Positions 19,160-28,721 of a DNA stretch of 64,000 nt are shown piece after piece. Origin of the DNA: Gammaproteobacteria bacterium (GTDB lineage Bacteria > Pseudomonadota > Gammaproteobacteria > Legionellales > Legionellaceae); assembly GCA_030147635.1 (NCBI GenBank), contig JASBUZ010000058.1:1-64000 (forward strand), written 5' to 3'. The position numbers and the translations under genes are program-made. The notes beneath the pieces were generated by a model, which made no database searches, was not told where the DNA came from, and saw only the letters and a list, made by a program, of their open reading frames with translations. Position 1 is the first letter of the stretch. Each line of letters begins with the position of its first letter.

Positions 19160-20778
19160 GTCACAGTACAACACCTGAATCCCTACATGACATCCATGAA
19201 GGCCATGATGATCACCACGGCCCTGAACAAAAACGCGGCTTTTGGGGATTCGTAAAACGCTGGGTTTTTACCACCAACCATAAAGACATTGGTACGCTAT
19301 ACCTTTGGATTTCGATGCTCAGTTTCTTTTTGGCAGGTGCCATGGCGCTACTGATTCGCGTCGAACTGTTCCAACCAGGTCATCGCTTAGTTGATCCTAA
19401 TTTTTTTAACCAAATGACCACCATGCATGGTCTTGTCATGCTCTTTGGAGTGATTATGCCGGCCTTTGTTGGTATGGCAAACTGGCAGGTGCCAATGATG
19501 ATTGGTGCCCCTGATATGGCTCTACCAAGACTTAATAACTGGAGTTTTTGGATTTTGCCTTTTGCATTTACCCTACTCCTATCGACACTCTTCCATGCCG
19601 GTGGCGGACCTAACTTCGGTTGGACGATGTATGCGCCCCTATCCACTAAGTACGCACCACCAAGTACCGACTTCATGATTTTCGCGGTACACATGCTTGG
19701 GCTTTCATCCATCATGGGTTCAATCAATATTATTGCAACCATTCTAAATATGCGTGCCCCTGGCATGACTTTGATGAAAATGCCTATGTTTGTCTGGACC
19801 TGGCTCATTACCGCTTTCTTGCTGATTGCTATCATGCCGGTTCTTGCAGGCGCTGTTACGATGATGCTTGCTGACAGACACTTTGGCACCAGCTTTTTCG
19901 AGGCAGCAGGTGGTGGAGACCCCATCTTGTTCCAGCATATCTTCTGGTTCTTTGGGCATCCAGAGGTATACGTCCTGGTCCTACCAGCTTTCGGTGTAAT
20001 TTCTGAAGTCATTCCAACCTTCAGCCGCAAACCACTGTTTGGCTATCACTTTATGGTCTATGCAACTGCAAGTATTGCTATCTTGTCGTTTATTGTATGG
20101 GCACACCACATGTTCACGACTGGTATCCCATTAGGTGCTGAGCTCTTTTTCATGTACGCAACCATGCTGATTGCGGTCCCAACCGGTGTTAAAGTTTTCA
20201 ACTGGGTTAGCACCATGTTCAAAGGCGCGATGACCTTTGAAACACCGATGCTATTTGCTGTCGCCTTTGTGTTCTTGTTCACCATTGGTGGCTTCACAGG
20301 CTTAATGCTGTCATTGGTCCCCTCTGATTATCAATATCAAGATACCTATTTCGTCGTTGGACACTTCCACTACGTGCTCGTACCGGGCGTGGTCTTTGCA
20401 TTGTTTTCAGGCACCTACTACTGGCTGCCAAAATGGTGTGGACATATGTATAGCGAATGCTTGGGACGCTGGCACTTCTGGTTATCTGTGATTTCTGTGA
20501 ACATTGCTTTCTTCCCTATGCACTTCTTAGGTCTTGCCGGTATGCCACGCCGTATCCCAGACTACGCACTGCAGTTCACCAACTTTAATGTCATTATTAC
20601 CATTGGTGCGTTTTTGTTTGGCTTTTCACAGCTTATATTTTTATATAACGTGATTCGTACCATTCGCTCAGGAAAACAGGTGGATAATCAAGTTTGGGAG
20701 GGTGCTACCAGCCTTGAGTGGACACTTTCATCGCCACCACCGTATCACAGCTTCACCACCCCACCAGATATTAAATAA
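19156..20778 (+). CDS. coxA: Cytochrome c oxidase subunit I
   Basis: The catalytic subunit, with heme a, heme a3 and CuB in a 12-helix membrane bundle. The 540-residue protein has the heme-ligand stretch MTTMHGLVMLFGVIMP, the CuB/Tyr motif FGHPEVYVLVLPAFG, AHHMFTTG and the late HFHYVLVPG with two His ligands. A His-rich N-terminal tail (EGHDDHHGPE) precedes the first helix. It is fourth in the cluster and is translationally coupled to coxB. Confidence 0.97.
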   Translation: MSHSTTPESLHDIHEGHDDHHGPEQKRGFWGFVKRWVFTTNHKDIGTLYLWISMLSFFLAGAMALLIRVELFQPGHRLVDPNFFNQMTTMHGLVMLFGVIMPAFVGMANWQVPMMIGAPDMALPRLNNWSFWILPFAFTLLLSTLFHAGGGPNFGWTMYAPLSTKYAPPSTDFMIFAVHMLGLSSIMGSINIIATILNMRAPGMTLMKMPMFVWTWLITAFLLIAIMPVLAGAVTMMLADRHFGTSFFEAAGGGDPILFQHIFWFFGHPEVYVLVLPAFGVISEVIPTFSRKPLFGYHFMVYATASIAILSFIVWAHHMFTTGIPLGAELFFMYATMLIAVPTGVKVFNWVSTMFKGAMTFETPMLFAVAFVFLFTIGGFTGLMLSLVPSDYQYQDTYFVVGHFHYVLVPGVVFALFSGTYYWLPKWCGHMYSECLGRWHFWLSVISVNIAFFPMHFLGLAGMPRRIPDYALQFTNFNVIITIGAFLFGFSQLIFLYNVIRTIRSGKQVDNQVWEGATSLEWTLSSPPPYHSFTTPPDIK

Positions 20779-20789
20779 ATAGGTGGTCA

Positions 20790-21326
20790 ATGAAGCAAAG
20801 GAAAATAAAATTGCCATGGCTTTTAACTGCCTTGGCAATTGGTATGTTTGGGTTTGGGTTTCTCTTGGTTCCAATTTACAATACGCTTTGTAAAAACCTT
20901 GGAATCAATGGAAAAACCAATGCAACAGCAGTGGCTTATGATCCATCAAAAGCTACCGTTGCAAAAGATCGCGAGGTTATCGTGGAGTTTGTGGCAACCA
21001 ATAATTCGGGAGTACCTTGGGATTTTTACCCCAAAACCCGAAAGCTCAAGGTGCATCCAGGAGAGATTGCACGCTTGGCGTTTTATGCAGAAAATAAAAC
21101 CAAGCATCGTATGACCGTACAAGCAATTCCCAGTGTCACACCTGGTATTGCTGCGAAATACTTAAAAAAAACTGAGTGTTTTTGTTTTGCACAACAAACC
21201 TTAGAGGGCCACGAAGGAATGAATATGCCTTTGCTATTTCATCTGGACACAGACCTTCCCCCTCAAGTGAAAACAATTACTTTGTCTTACACCTTATTTG
21301 ATGTGACGGGACGCGTCGCAAATTAG
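20790..21326 (+). CDS. ctaG: Cytochrome c oxidase assembly protein (Cox11 family)
   Basis: A 178-residue membrane-anchored copper chaperone that delivers copper to CuB of subunit I. It has one N-terminal helix, the VPIYNTLCKNLGINGKT signature, and the copper-binding CFCF (about 130-133) with the downstream SYTLFDVTG end. It lies between coxA and coxC, the usual order in proteobacteria. Confidence 0.95.
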   Translation: MKQRKIKLPWLLTALAIGMFGFGFLLVPIYNTLCKNLGINGKTNATAVAYDPSKATVAKDREVIVEFVATNNSGVPWDFYPKTRKLKVHPGEIARLAFYAENKTKHRMTVQAIPSVTPGIAAKYLKKTECFCFAQQTLEGHEGMNMPLLFHLDTDLPPQVKTITLSYTLFDVTGRVAN

Positions 21327-21339
21327 GAGAACAAAAACT

Positions 21340-22218
21340 ATGGGAGCACATCACAGCACCTATTACATTCCGAAGCCCAGTCACTGGCCTTTGGTCGCAT
21401 CAACAGCACTCACCACAACACTCGTTGGAGCAGGCTCGTGGCTGCATGACGACTGGTACGGTCCATACCTATTTGCACTTGGACTCGTCCTGCTCACCTT
21501 TATGCTATTTGGTTGGTTTGGCCAAGTGATTTATGAAAATCAAAAAAAGCTGTACGACCTACAAGTTGATCGCTCATTTCGTTGGGGCATGTGTTGGTTT
21601 ATTTTTTCAGAAGTCTGCTTTTTTGCTGCATTTTTTGGGGCGCTGTTTTTTTCGCGCTACTGGAGCTTACCACTATTAGGTGGCGACATTCCGCTACACC
21701 CCATATCGCATATTACTTTATGGCCCGAGTTTCAATTTACCTGGCCACTTCTGAAAAATCCAGATAATCAGGCCTTTGCTGGTGCTTATGAGGCAATGGG
21801 CGCCTGGGGACTTGCTGCAATCAATACCCTCATCCTGCTTACCTCAGGTGCAACCATCACCTGGGCACACTGGGCATTAAAGCTCAATAAAAGAGTCCAA
21901 CTTAATATCGGGCTCGGACTCACGATTGCTCTTGGAGTTTTATTCTTAAGCTTACAGGCCTACGAATATCACGAAGCATATACCCATATGAACCTAACGC
22001 TTGACGCAGGTATTTATGGCACCACCTTTTTCATGCTCACAGGCTTCCATGGTTTACATGTTACCATTGGAACCATTATGCTAATTACCATCTTTGGTCG
22101 TGCACTCTGTGGACATTTTACTCCAGAGCGCCATTTTGGATTTGAAGCTGTTGCTTGGTACTGGCACTTTGTCGATGTAGTATGGTTGTTCCTATTTATT
22201 TTTGTATACTGGCTATAA
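21340..22218 (+). CDS. coxC: Cytochrome c oxidase subunit III
   Basis: A 292-residue seven-helix subunit III. It has the starting HHSTYYIPKPSHWPL, RWGMCWFIFSEVCFFAAFFGALF with the conserved Glu, TGFHGLHVTIGT and the terminal FEAVAWYWHFVDVVWLFLF. The start has a TTAGGAGAAC ribosome binding site, 13 bases after ctaG. It completes the caa3 oxidase core. Confidence 0.97.
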   Translation: MGAHHSTYYIPKPSHWPLVASTALTTTLVGAGSWLHDDWYGPYLFALGLVLLTFMLFGWFGQVIYENQKKLYDLQVDRSFRWGMCWFIFSEVCFFAAFFGALFFSRYWSLPLLGGDIPLHPISHITLWPEFQFTWPLLKNPDNQAFAGAYEAMGAWGLAAINTLILLTSGATITWAHWALKLNKRVQLNIGLGLTIALGVLFLSLQAYEYHEAYTHMNLTLDAGIYGTTFFMLTGFHGLHVTIGTIMLITIFGRALCGHFTPERHFGFEAVAWYWHFVDVVWLFLFIFVYWL

Positions 22219-22238
22219 TCGTTTTTAGGAGTTACTCC

Positions 22239-22649
22239 ATGAAAAAGATCATCTCAAGCTTGTTACTCATTGGCTGCTCATCAATACATGCAGAGCAGCT
22301 CATGAGCTTCGAAAATATTCGAAATAGTATTTTGGATGGCCACAACATCAAGCTTGTAATTGATTTCAATGCCTGCACACCAAGCATTAACGATTTGGTT
22401 ATCTATACTGCGCCACACGATATCGCGCTCCACAAAGACCACTTAGAGTTCGCTGATGTCCCCTATATTACAGATGCAGCCCTCGAGACAGGCGCAAGCG
22501 TCGACTTTGAGAATGTCACTTACCGGCTCACCAATGCGGATGAACTCCATTTCCAATTCAAAAGCATCATGATGAGCGGTGGACATGTTGCCGTTCATGA
22601 ATCCAGTGCGGTATGCCCTCTGAGTACCGCTGTGAAAGTTTTTAACTAG
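22239..22649 (+). CDS. VirK-like periplasmic protein
   Basis: A 136-residue protein with a signal peptide (about 1-18, ending SIHA). The mature part begins with a helix, then GHNIKLVIDFNACTPS, which resembles the VirK family described in Agrobacterium and also seen in Legionella. Two cysteines (in NACTPS and in SAVCPLS) could form a disulfide. ATG 22239 follows TTTTTAGGAG. It lies 20 bases after coxC, so it is probably co-transcribed, though no link to respiration is known. Confidence 0.6.
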   Translation: MKKIISSLLLIGCSSIHAEQLMSFENIRNSILDGHNIKLVIDFNACTPSINDLVIYTAPHDIALHKDHLEFADVPYITDAALETGASVDFENVTYRLTNADELHFQFKSIMMSGGHVAVHESSAVCPLSTAVKVFN

Positions 22650-22662
22650 GCGAACCGGAGAG

Positions 22663-24660
22663 CTAAACTTTCGGTTCCAGCAATTGATGCTTTAGCGCAA
22701 GCATTTCATCACGTACGACAGCGGCCTCTTCAAATGCTAAGTTTTTAACATGCTTTTGCATCAGTTTTTCTAATTTATGAATCCGCTTAGTGAGCTCTTC
22801 TTGAGAGTCAATGCTAGGCTGTTCTGCAGCCTGTTTAGGAGCTTCGGCTTTCTCATCATGCACCTCACGCTCAAGAATATCAGCAACTGCTTTTTTAATC
22901 CCCTGAGGGGTAATCCCGTGTGCTTCGTTAAAAGCTTGCTGCTTTGCACGGCGACGCGCCGTTTCATCCAAGGCACGCTGCATCGAGCCTGTAACTCTAT
23001 CTGCATACAAAATCGCTCGTCCTTTTAGATTTCTCGCAGCACGTCCAATGGTTTGAATGAGCGAGCGATCTGACCGCAAAAAACCTTCCTTGTCAGCATC
23101 TAAAATGGCAACTAAAGCAACTTCAGGCATATCCAAACCTTCACGAAGTAAATTAATTCCAATCAATACATCAAACACACCAAGCCTTAAATCACGAATA
23201 ATTTCCATGCGCTCAACCGTGTCGATATCTGCATGCAAATAACGGACTAAAATGCCATAACCTTGTAGATACTCCGTTAAGTTCTCGGCCATTTTTTTTG
23301 TGAGTGTTGTCACCAAAACCCTATCACCGGCTTGAACGGTTGTACGAATCTCAGAAAGTAAATCATCCACTTGATTGGTCACTGGACGCACTTCTACTTC
23401 TGGGTCAACAAGCCCCGTAGGTCGTACCACTTGCTCAACCACGTTATCTGCTCGCTCCATTTCACGAGGCCCCGGAGTTGCCGAGACATAAATCGTTTGT
23501 GGAGAGCGTGCTTCAAATTCCTCAAATTGCAACGGTCGATTATCCAGCGCTGAAGGCAGACGAAAGCCATATTCGACAAGCGTCTCTTTACGCGCCCTAT
23601 CTCCACGATACATGCCACCAATTTGAGGCACTGTGACGTGCGACTCATCAATCACCAATAAAGCATGCTCAGGCAAATAATCAAACAGAGTCGAAGGCGG
23701 CTCTCCCTCGGCACGCCCCGATAGATGTCTCGAATAGTTTTCAATGCCACTACAAAAGCCAAGTTCTTGCATCATTTCCAAATCAAACTGTGTACGCTGA
23801 GAAAGTCTTTGTGCTTCCACCAATTTATTTTGACGAGTCAACTCATCGACTCGCTCTTTCAACTCAGGCCGAATCAAATCCATTGCTTTTAACATACGCT
23901 CACGAGGGGTTGCATAATGCGTCTTTGGAAAAATGGTCAGGCGCAGCACACGCTTTATCACTTCACCGGTCAATGGATCAAAAATCGAAATACTTTCAAC
24001 TTCATCATCAAACAACTGCACACGAACCGCTTCTTTCTCGGCATCAGCTGGGAAGATATCAACTACATCACCATGGACCCGAAACTGACCTCGAGATAAG
24101 CTGGTTGGGCTACGGGTATATTGCATCTCAGCTAAACGCCTTAAGATATCCCTCTGATTAATTTTCTCACCACAAGAAAGATGTAACACCATATTTAAAT
24201 AAGCAACGGGGTCACCCAAGCCATAAATCGCAGAAACAGACGCAACCACAATCGCATCTTCTCGCTCCAGCAACGCCTTGGTTGCTGACAGACGCATTTG
24301 CTCGATATGCTCATTAATAGAAGCATCTTTTTCAATAAACATGTCGGAAGCAGGCACATAAGCTTCTGGTTGGTAGTAATCATAATATGAAACAAAATAC
24401 TCTACTGCGTTGTTTGGGAAAAATGCCTTAAACTCACCATATAACTGTGCAGCAAGTGTTTTATTCGGTGCCATAATAAGCGTTGGACGCTCAAGTTCCT
24501 GAATCACCTGAGCAATCGTAAATGTCTTACCAGAGCCCGTCACCCCCAAAAGCACTTGACGTGCCAGTCCATCATTGAGGCCTTCAACCAAACTTTGAAT
24601 GGCGCGGGGTTGATCACCCTTAGGCGAAAAATCGGATGCTATCTGAAAATGTGTCTTCAT
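22663..24660 (-). CDS. uvrB: Excinuclease ABC subunit B
   Basis: UvrB is the damage-verifying helicase-like core of nucleotide excision repair. The 665-residue protein has [13 protein letters not shown], Walker A VTGSGKT (about 40-46), the beta-hairpin [21 protein letters not shown], motif [11 protein letters not shown] and a C-terminal UVR helix pair ([28 protein letters not shown]). ATG 24660 is used because it fits the family start; an in-frame ATG lies four codons earlier. It stands alone, divergent from the aminotransferase. Confidence 0.96.
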   Translation of the reverse strand: MKTHFQIASDFSPKGDQPRAIQSLVEGLNDGLARQVLLGVTGSGKTFTIAQVIQELERPTLIMAPNKTLAAQLYGEFKAFFPNNAVEYFVSYYDYYQPEAYVPASDMFIEKDASINEHIEQMRLSATKALLEREDAIVVASVSAIYGLGDPVAYLNMVLHLSCGEKINQRDILRRLAEMQYTRSPTSLSRGQFRVHGDVVDIFPADAEKEAVRVQLFDDEVESISIFDPLTGEVIKRVLRLTIFPKTHYATPRERMLKAMDLIRPELKERVDELTRQNKLVEAQRLSQRTQFDLEMMQELGFCSGIENYSRHLSGRAEGEPPSTLFDYLPEHALLVIDESHVTVPQIGGMYRGDRARKETLVEYGFRLPSALDNRPLQFEEFEARSPQTIYVSATPGPREMERADNVVEQVVRPTGLVDPEVEVRPVTNQVDDLLSEIRTTVQAGDRVLVTTLTKKMAENLTEYLQGYGILVRYLHADIDTVERMEIIRDLRLGVFDVLIGINLLREGLDMPEVALVAILDADKEGFLRSDRSLIQTIGRAARNLKGRAILYADRVTGSMQRALDETARRRAKQQAFNEAHGITPQGIKKAVADILEREVHDEKAEAPKQAAEQPSIDSQEELTKRIHKLEKLMQKHVKNLAFEEAAVVRDEMLALKHQLLEPKV

Positions 24661-24734
24661 AAAAAACCCCATGCAATTTCATTCAATTTCAGGTTAAATA
24701 GACCCCATTATTTTATCCAACGAAGAGTCATGCC

Positions 24735-25913
24735 ATGTTACAATTATCTGAGCGTATCAAGCCCGTTAAGCCATCTCCGACACTTGCTGTTTCTGCTAAG
24801 GCACAAGCACTACGAAAAGCCGGCCAAGACATTATTGGACTCGGTACTGGTGAGCCTGATTTTGATACACCAGACCACATCAAACAAGCAGCCATCGAAG
24901 CGATAGAGTCAGGATTTACTAAGTACACGCCCGTTGATGGCATCCCTGAACTCAAAGATGCCATTATAACAAAGTTTAAGCGGGATAATGGTCTCGATTA
25001 CACAGCAAATCAAATCCTTGTATCAGTCGGTGGCAAGCAGAGTTGTTATAATCTCTGCCAAGCCTGTTTAAGCCCTGGAGATGAAGTGATTATCCCGGCT
25101 CCCTACTGGGTTTCTTACCCTGATATGGTGCTACTTGCCGAAGGAAAGCCGATTGTCTTAGAAACAACAGCCGATGCACGCTATAAAATTACTGCAGAAC
25201 AACTCGAGCAGGCCATCACGCCCAACACAAAGTTATTATTTTTAAATAGCCCCTCTAATCCTTCAGGCGTTGCTTATACCCATGCAGAACTCAAAAGCCT
25301 TGGTGACGTGCTGCTGAAACACCCAAACATTTTGATTGCAACCGATGATATGTATGAACATATTCTATGGTCTGGGCCTTTTGTGAATATCTTAGACGCA
25401 TGCCCTGAGCTTTATGAGCGCACTATTGTTTTGAATGGCGTCTCTAAGGCCTATGCCATGACGGGGTGGCGTATTGGTTACGCAGGAGGCGCTGAGCCCA
25501 TCGTCAAAGCAATGAAACTCATTCAATCCCAATCTACTTCCAATCCCTGCTCTATTTCCCAAAAAGCGGCTGTTAGCGCCCTAAATGGTGACCAATCGGT
25601 GGTACAAGCCATGGTAGAAGCCTTTCACGAAAGACATAACTACCTCATCAAGCGCCTCAGTAGCATGCCTGATGTCCATGCGATTCCGGCGGACGGCACT
25701 TTTTATCTTTTCCCAAATGTCACCCCAATTATAAAGCGACTCGAATTTGCCAACGACATTGCATTTGCCGAAGCACTGCTCGAAAAGGCAGGCGTTGCTC
25801 TGGTTCCAGGAAGTGCCTTCGGCGCTCCTGGCTGCATTCGTCTTTCGTTTGCAACCGACATAAAAACGCTTGAAGATGCGATGAATCGCATTGAAGCATT
25901 TATAACTACCTAG
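24735..25913 (+). CDS. Class I pyridoxal-phosphate aminotransferase (aspartate type)
   Basis: A 392-residue PLP enzyme of the I-gamma aspartate/prephenate aminotransferase group. It has GLGTGEPDFDTPDHIK at the N-terminus, TKYTPVDGIPELK, PAPYWVSYPDM, NSPSNPSG, and the PLP lysine in NGVSKAYAMTGWRIGY near 238. Both the aspartate-binding Arg near 375 (CIRLSFAT) and the phosphate contacts are there. It probably interconverts aspartate/oxaloacetate and 2-oxoglutarate/glutamate. It is monocistronic. Confidence 0.9.
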   Translation: MLQLSERIKPVKPSPTLAVSAKAQALRKAGQDIIGLGTGEPDFDTPDHIKQAAIEAIESGFTKYTPVDGIPELKDAIITKFKRDNGLDYTANQILVSVGGKQSCYNLCQACLSPGDEVIIPAPYWVSYPDMVLLAEGKPIVLETTADARYKITAEQLEQAITPNTKLLFLNSPSNPSGVAYTHAELKSLGDVLLKHPNILIATDDMYEHILWSGPFVNILDACPELYERTIVLNGVSKAYAMTGWRIGYAGGAEPIVKAMKLIQSQSTSNPCSISQKAAVSALNGDQSVVQAMVEAFHERHNYLIKRLSSMPDVHAIPADGTFYLFPNVTPIIKRLEFANDIAFAEALLEKAGVALVPGSAFGAPGCIRLSFATDIKTLEDAMNRIEAFITT

Positions 25914-26008
25914 GTTTTTTGGCAATAATTCCCGGCAAAAATAGAAATTCACATCCTATGCAGCTTTTGAGGCATCTGATTAGAAAAGTTTTCGTAGTCT
26001 TTTTTCGA

Positions 26009-26084
26009 CGTCCCGCGGTTTATCCGCGGGATCCAGGTTTTTATCATAGGTTGGCACTGGATTCCGCGGGTAAACCGCGGAACG
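26009..26084. repeat. Nested palindromic repeat element
   Basis: Two 28-base arms (26009-26036 and 26057-26084) are reverse complements at 25 of 28 positions. Each arm contains its own hairpin: TCCCGCGG/CCGCGGGA (26011-26031, 5-base loop) and TTCCGCGG/CCGCGGAA (26062-26082, 5-base loop). The unit could therefore fold as a cruciform or double hairpin. GC-rich palindromes of this kind are dispersed in some intracellular bacteria. It sits 88 bases before tRNA-Asn, in a gene-free stretch. Confidence 0.7.
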
Positions 26085-26096
26085 TTGGCATTTTTT

Positions 26097-26165
26097 GAGC
26101 GGGAATTGCTGGTTTTTTGGCAAACCCCTTGAAAAAATTCGGGAATCCATTTAAGATTCCCGCTC
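26097..26165. repeat. Inverted repeat flanking the tRNA leader
   Basis: GAGCGGGAAT (26097-26106) and ATTCCCGCTC (26156-26165) are perfect inverted repeats with a 49-base gap, ending six bases before tRNA-Asn. It follows the larger palindrome and may be part of the same element. Confidence 0.45.
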
Positions 26166-26171
26166 ATTCAT

Positions 26172-26247
26172 TCCCCGGTAGCTCAGTTGGTAGAGCGGAT
26201 GACTGTTAATCATTAGGTCACAGGTTCGAGCCCTGTCCGGGGAGCCA
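26172..26247 (+). tRNA. tRNA-Asn (anticodon GTT)
   Basis: A full cloverleaf can be traced: acceptor TCCCCGG pairs with CCGGGGA, the D-arm contains AGTTGGTAGAGC, the anticodon loop reads CTGTTAA with GTT, and the T-arm is CAGGTTCGAGCCCTG. The discriminator G and encoded CCA end at 26247. A GUU anticodon with a U36 neighbour makes it a substrate for both Tgt (queuosine-34) and the TsaC/TsaE pathway (t6A37) encoded in this window. Confidence 0.97.
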
Positions 26248-26342
26248 TTACAATGGATAAAAAATCCACCCAACCAGATTTAATTTCAATCCATTAGCTG
26301 ATACTATGTCCCGGTATTTCATTGTGTATGAGGATGTGGGTC

Positions 26343-27755
26343 ATGGCTATCAATCTCAAGGAAAAAATTCAAACAGCAAATGCGGTTAAAAACGCAACTG
26401 TATATGCCCCTCACGGCATTACCTATTCAACCTTTTTCAATCCAGCCCTAGAAAACATATTACTTGACCTAGGAGAGACCAAACAGATTCCCTTACTACA
26501 AAAGCATCATGCCGTTCCTTCTCTCTCATTTAACCTAGCAATCAAAAGAAGACCTTCTTACCGACTCGCCTTCGATTCCTATAGAGAAGCAGGACAACAC
26601 CTCATCTCTCCTGCCTTTATGCCCATTTTTGCAGCCATAGAGGCGGCTAAAGCGTTACTGAATGCCCTTATTCTCATGCCCTATTATTTTATCATGGGAC
26701 TCTCTAATCTCTTCACAAAAAACTATGAAGACGCTAAAGAAGATTTTACCAATACTTTTGTTTATCTCCCTCTAGGCGTTGTATTCTGGACTTTCAGTAT
26801 CTTCATTGATCCTTGCTTGGAGCTTGTCTCATGGCTCAGCCGTGCCGCAGCAACTATGATGTATGGCTGGAGTGGTAATAAAGAAATTGAGAAACAAAAA
26901 GAATATGATGCGCTGAAAACCGCAAGTACCGATGCCATTAAAAGTGCCTTAGAACACATTCCAGGTGCTACAGAAGCTGTCGCCATAGCGCTTTCAGGCG
27001 CTCAAGCTCAAGTTCAAGGGTTAAAAACATTCTTAAAAACAATGCCGGATATTACTAAACAGTTGGCAGAGGTACTACGAAACTTCAATGCGCCCCTAAT
27101 CGCTATCCAGCATCAAATGCAAGCAGACCCTAATGGTGCAAAGCAAGCCCTCAAAGCACTGCTGACTAATAAAATAGTCCCCGACATTACGAACCTGCTA
27201 CAAGCAGTATTCGGTGAGAATTTTCAAAAGTTTGCAGAAGGCACTCTTATCCCACCAGTTCAAGGTTTTGTACGAGGCCTCCCTTTGATGGACCAGCTTC
27301 CCTTTCTCGGCAACTATATACAACAAGCTGAAGAGCATATAGCGACGCTTCGACAACAGCTTTCTACTCTCGGTAACCCGCAAGAATTAAAAAACCTCTT
27401 AGATGCTCTGGTAGCAGGAAAGGATGCATTTGAAGCAACATTTCAAGAAAACGAACAACTTGTAAGACTCCTTACGGTGCTCTGTACAAAGACCCCTGAG
27501 CAAGCTTTTGAAATGCTTACACAAAATGCAGATCTCAACGATATCTTGTCTAATTTGATTACTGCGCCTGAGCAACTCAAAATCCTTTCAACCGTAGTTT
27601 TACCCCTCGCCAGCTTCAAGCTCGCACAAGCAGATGAAATTTTAACTACAAGGGGACTCGAATTATTGGCAAAACTAACAGAGGCTTTAGGTAAAGCAGA
27701 AACAGGAATAAAAGAGCTTCATAAGACTTTAGCCCCAACTCCTGTTCCTATCTAG
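26343..27755 (+). CDS. Large helical membrane protein, function unknown
   Basis: A 470-residue protein that I do not recognise. Residues about 95-170 hold two hydrophobic segments (IEAAKALLNALILMPYYFIM and FVYLPLGVVFWTFSIFI) with no signal peptide before them. The last 280 residues are almost all helical with short amphipathic repeats (LKTFLKTMPDITKQLAEVL). It ends in a Pro/Thr tail. ATG 26343 is chosen because GAGGATGTGGGTC precedes it. This architecture, an internal hairpin-like membrane segment plus long helices, is common among Legionella host-membrane effectors, but translocation is not shown. Confidence 0.65.
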   Translation: MAINLKEKIQTANAVKNATVYAPHGITYSTFFNPALENILLDLGETKQIPLLQKHHAVPSLSFNLAIKRRPSYRLAFDSYREAGQHLISPAFMPIFAAIEAAKALLNALILMPYYFIMGLSNLFTKNYEDAKEDFTNTFVYLPLGVVFWTFSIFIDPCLELVSWLSRAAATMMYGWSGNKEIEKQKEYDALKTASTDAIKSALEHIPGATEAVAIALSGAQAQVQGLKTFLKTMPDITKQLAEVLRNFNAPLIAIQHQMQADPNGAKQALKALLTNKIVPDITNLLQAVFGENFQKFAEGTLIPPVQGFVRGLPLMDQLPFLGNYIQQAEEHIATLRQQLSTLGNPQELKNLLDALVAGKDAFEATFQENEQLVRLLTVLCTKTPEQAFEMLTQNADLNDILSNLITAPEQLKILSTVVLPLASFKLAQADEILTTRGLELLAKLTEALGKAETGIKELHKTLAPTPVPI

Positions 27756-27965
27756 GGTCTGTCACCAATTAAATTTTGAGTTCACAGTCCACTAACGGCT
27801 ACGCCACCCGGACAAGCTGGGCCAAATAGACGGAGGAAAAGGTCAACAGCCCCTAAGTTAATAATACTTTTTTTATTTCTCGCTCTTTTGTTTGCTCCAG
27901 CACAGAAAGACTCAGCTGAGCTAGTAAACCACCCTGAATTTACAGCGGTTTACGGACTTAACCTC
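27756..27965. other. Gene-poor stretch with probable mobile-element debris
   Basis: This 210-base stretch lies between the unknown membrane protein and traE. It begins with GGGTCTGTCACCAATTAAAT, which resembles IS termini, and carries an open plus-strand reading without a start codon (about 27837-28028, see rejected items). No traK or other tra gene follows traE here, unlike in intact F-type elements. Confidence 0.4.
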
Positions 27966-28577
27966 TTATCCTTGCTTTTTGCTGGCATGTCCACCCCGCT
28001 TCGGGCTCACAGCCTCTGGCTCATCTAAGCGGGTGAACTCTGAGAGCACCAGGCGCCCTAAATAATTTCGATATGTTAAATGATAACTGGCAGGCTCCTC
28101 ATGAAAACCACGAGCACCAGTTGCACGCTTCAACTTACCAACAACGGTATAGCTCATTTGCTTGGATTCAGGCTTTATCTCTTTAATTTCAAAATAACTT
28201 GAGGATTTCTTAGTGCTTACCGCACGTGCTTCTTTATTCAGTGCATCCAAGAGTTTCGGGTAATACTTTTCATCCGCAAAAGAAAGCAAATGCTTGTGAT
28301 TGATGCGAACCGTTTCAGGCGTCACATTTAAACGTGCGTAAATCAAATTTTCCGTCATCATAGTTAGATACTGTGGATCCAGTGAAAGTACACTGTTGTG
28401 GTACCCTGAAGCACCGTTGAAAGGCGTGACCTCTATTTTCTGATGAAGCGCTGTATACCAAGCAAGACTACCTGATAAAACATTGCTTAAGAGGAGTCCG
28501 ACAACCAGCACAATAACCAAATTGAAACGAGATGCGAGTTGACCTAAATGCTGCTGTTGCTGTGTAACAAAATCCAT
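27966..28577 (-). CDS. traE: TraE-like conjugative pilus assembly protein
   Basis: A 203-residue inner-membrane protein of F-type conjugation systems (VirB5/TrbJ-distinct, TraE family). It has a short N-terminal tail, one membrane helix (LVIVLVVGLLLSNVLSGSLAW, about 22-42), a periplasmic domain with NVTPETVRINHKHLLSF and the closing YHLTYRNYLGRLVLSEF. It looks full-length. ATG 28577 follows AAGGAAGGAAA. The usual neighbours traL and traK are missing on both sides, so it is an orphan, probably non-functional in conjugation. A terminator lies just upstream. Confidence 0.78.
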   Translation of the reverse strand: MDFVTQQQQHLGQLASRFNLVIVLVVGLLLSNVLSGSLAWYTALHQKIEVTPFNGASGYHNSVLSLDPQYLTMMTENLIYARLNVTPETVRINHKHLLSFADEKYYPKLLDALNKEARAVSTKKSSSYFEIKEIKPESKQMSYTVVGKLKRATGARGFHEEPASYHLTYRNYLGRLVLSEFTRLDEPEAVSPKRGGHASKKQG

Positions 28578-28607
28578 TTTCCTTCCTTGTAATAAAGCGT
28601 TGCGAGT

Positions 28608-28647
28608 AAAAAGCAACCGACCGTAGTTCTGCCCATCGGTCGGTTGC
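28608..28647 (-). terminator. Rho-independent terminator upstream of traE
   Basis: On the minus strand, an 11-base perfect stem (28647-28637 with 28623-28613; GCAACCGACCG / CGGTCGGTTGC) with a 13-base loop is followed by TTTTT (28612-28608). It ends 30 bases before the traE start codon, so it would stop transcription entering traE unless it is antiterminated. Confidence 0.8.
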
Positions 28648-28721
28648 AAAGACTGGACTTACTAATTATTTTTTTGAGCAAATTTGGCTTCCATGTTTGC
28701 TCGGGTTCTAAAAAGACTGCT

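Noticed and set aside
19380..20030. A 216-codon minus-strand frame within coxA
   Set aside because: It lies fully opposite a highly conserved gene, has no good start signal, and its composition is what the coxA codons impose.
25914..26171. CRISPR array or direct-repeat cluster
   Set aside because: The repeats are inverted palindromes, only two units are present, and there are no spacers of regular length or cas genes.
27837..28028. Plus-strand open frame with a signal-peptide-like start (basic residues, then LIILFLFLALLFAPAQ)
   Set aside because: It has no ATG, GTG or TTG with a ribosome binding site, overlaps the 3' end of traE on the other strand and has no family match. It may be a decayed gene fragment or chance.
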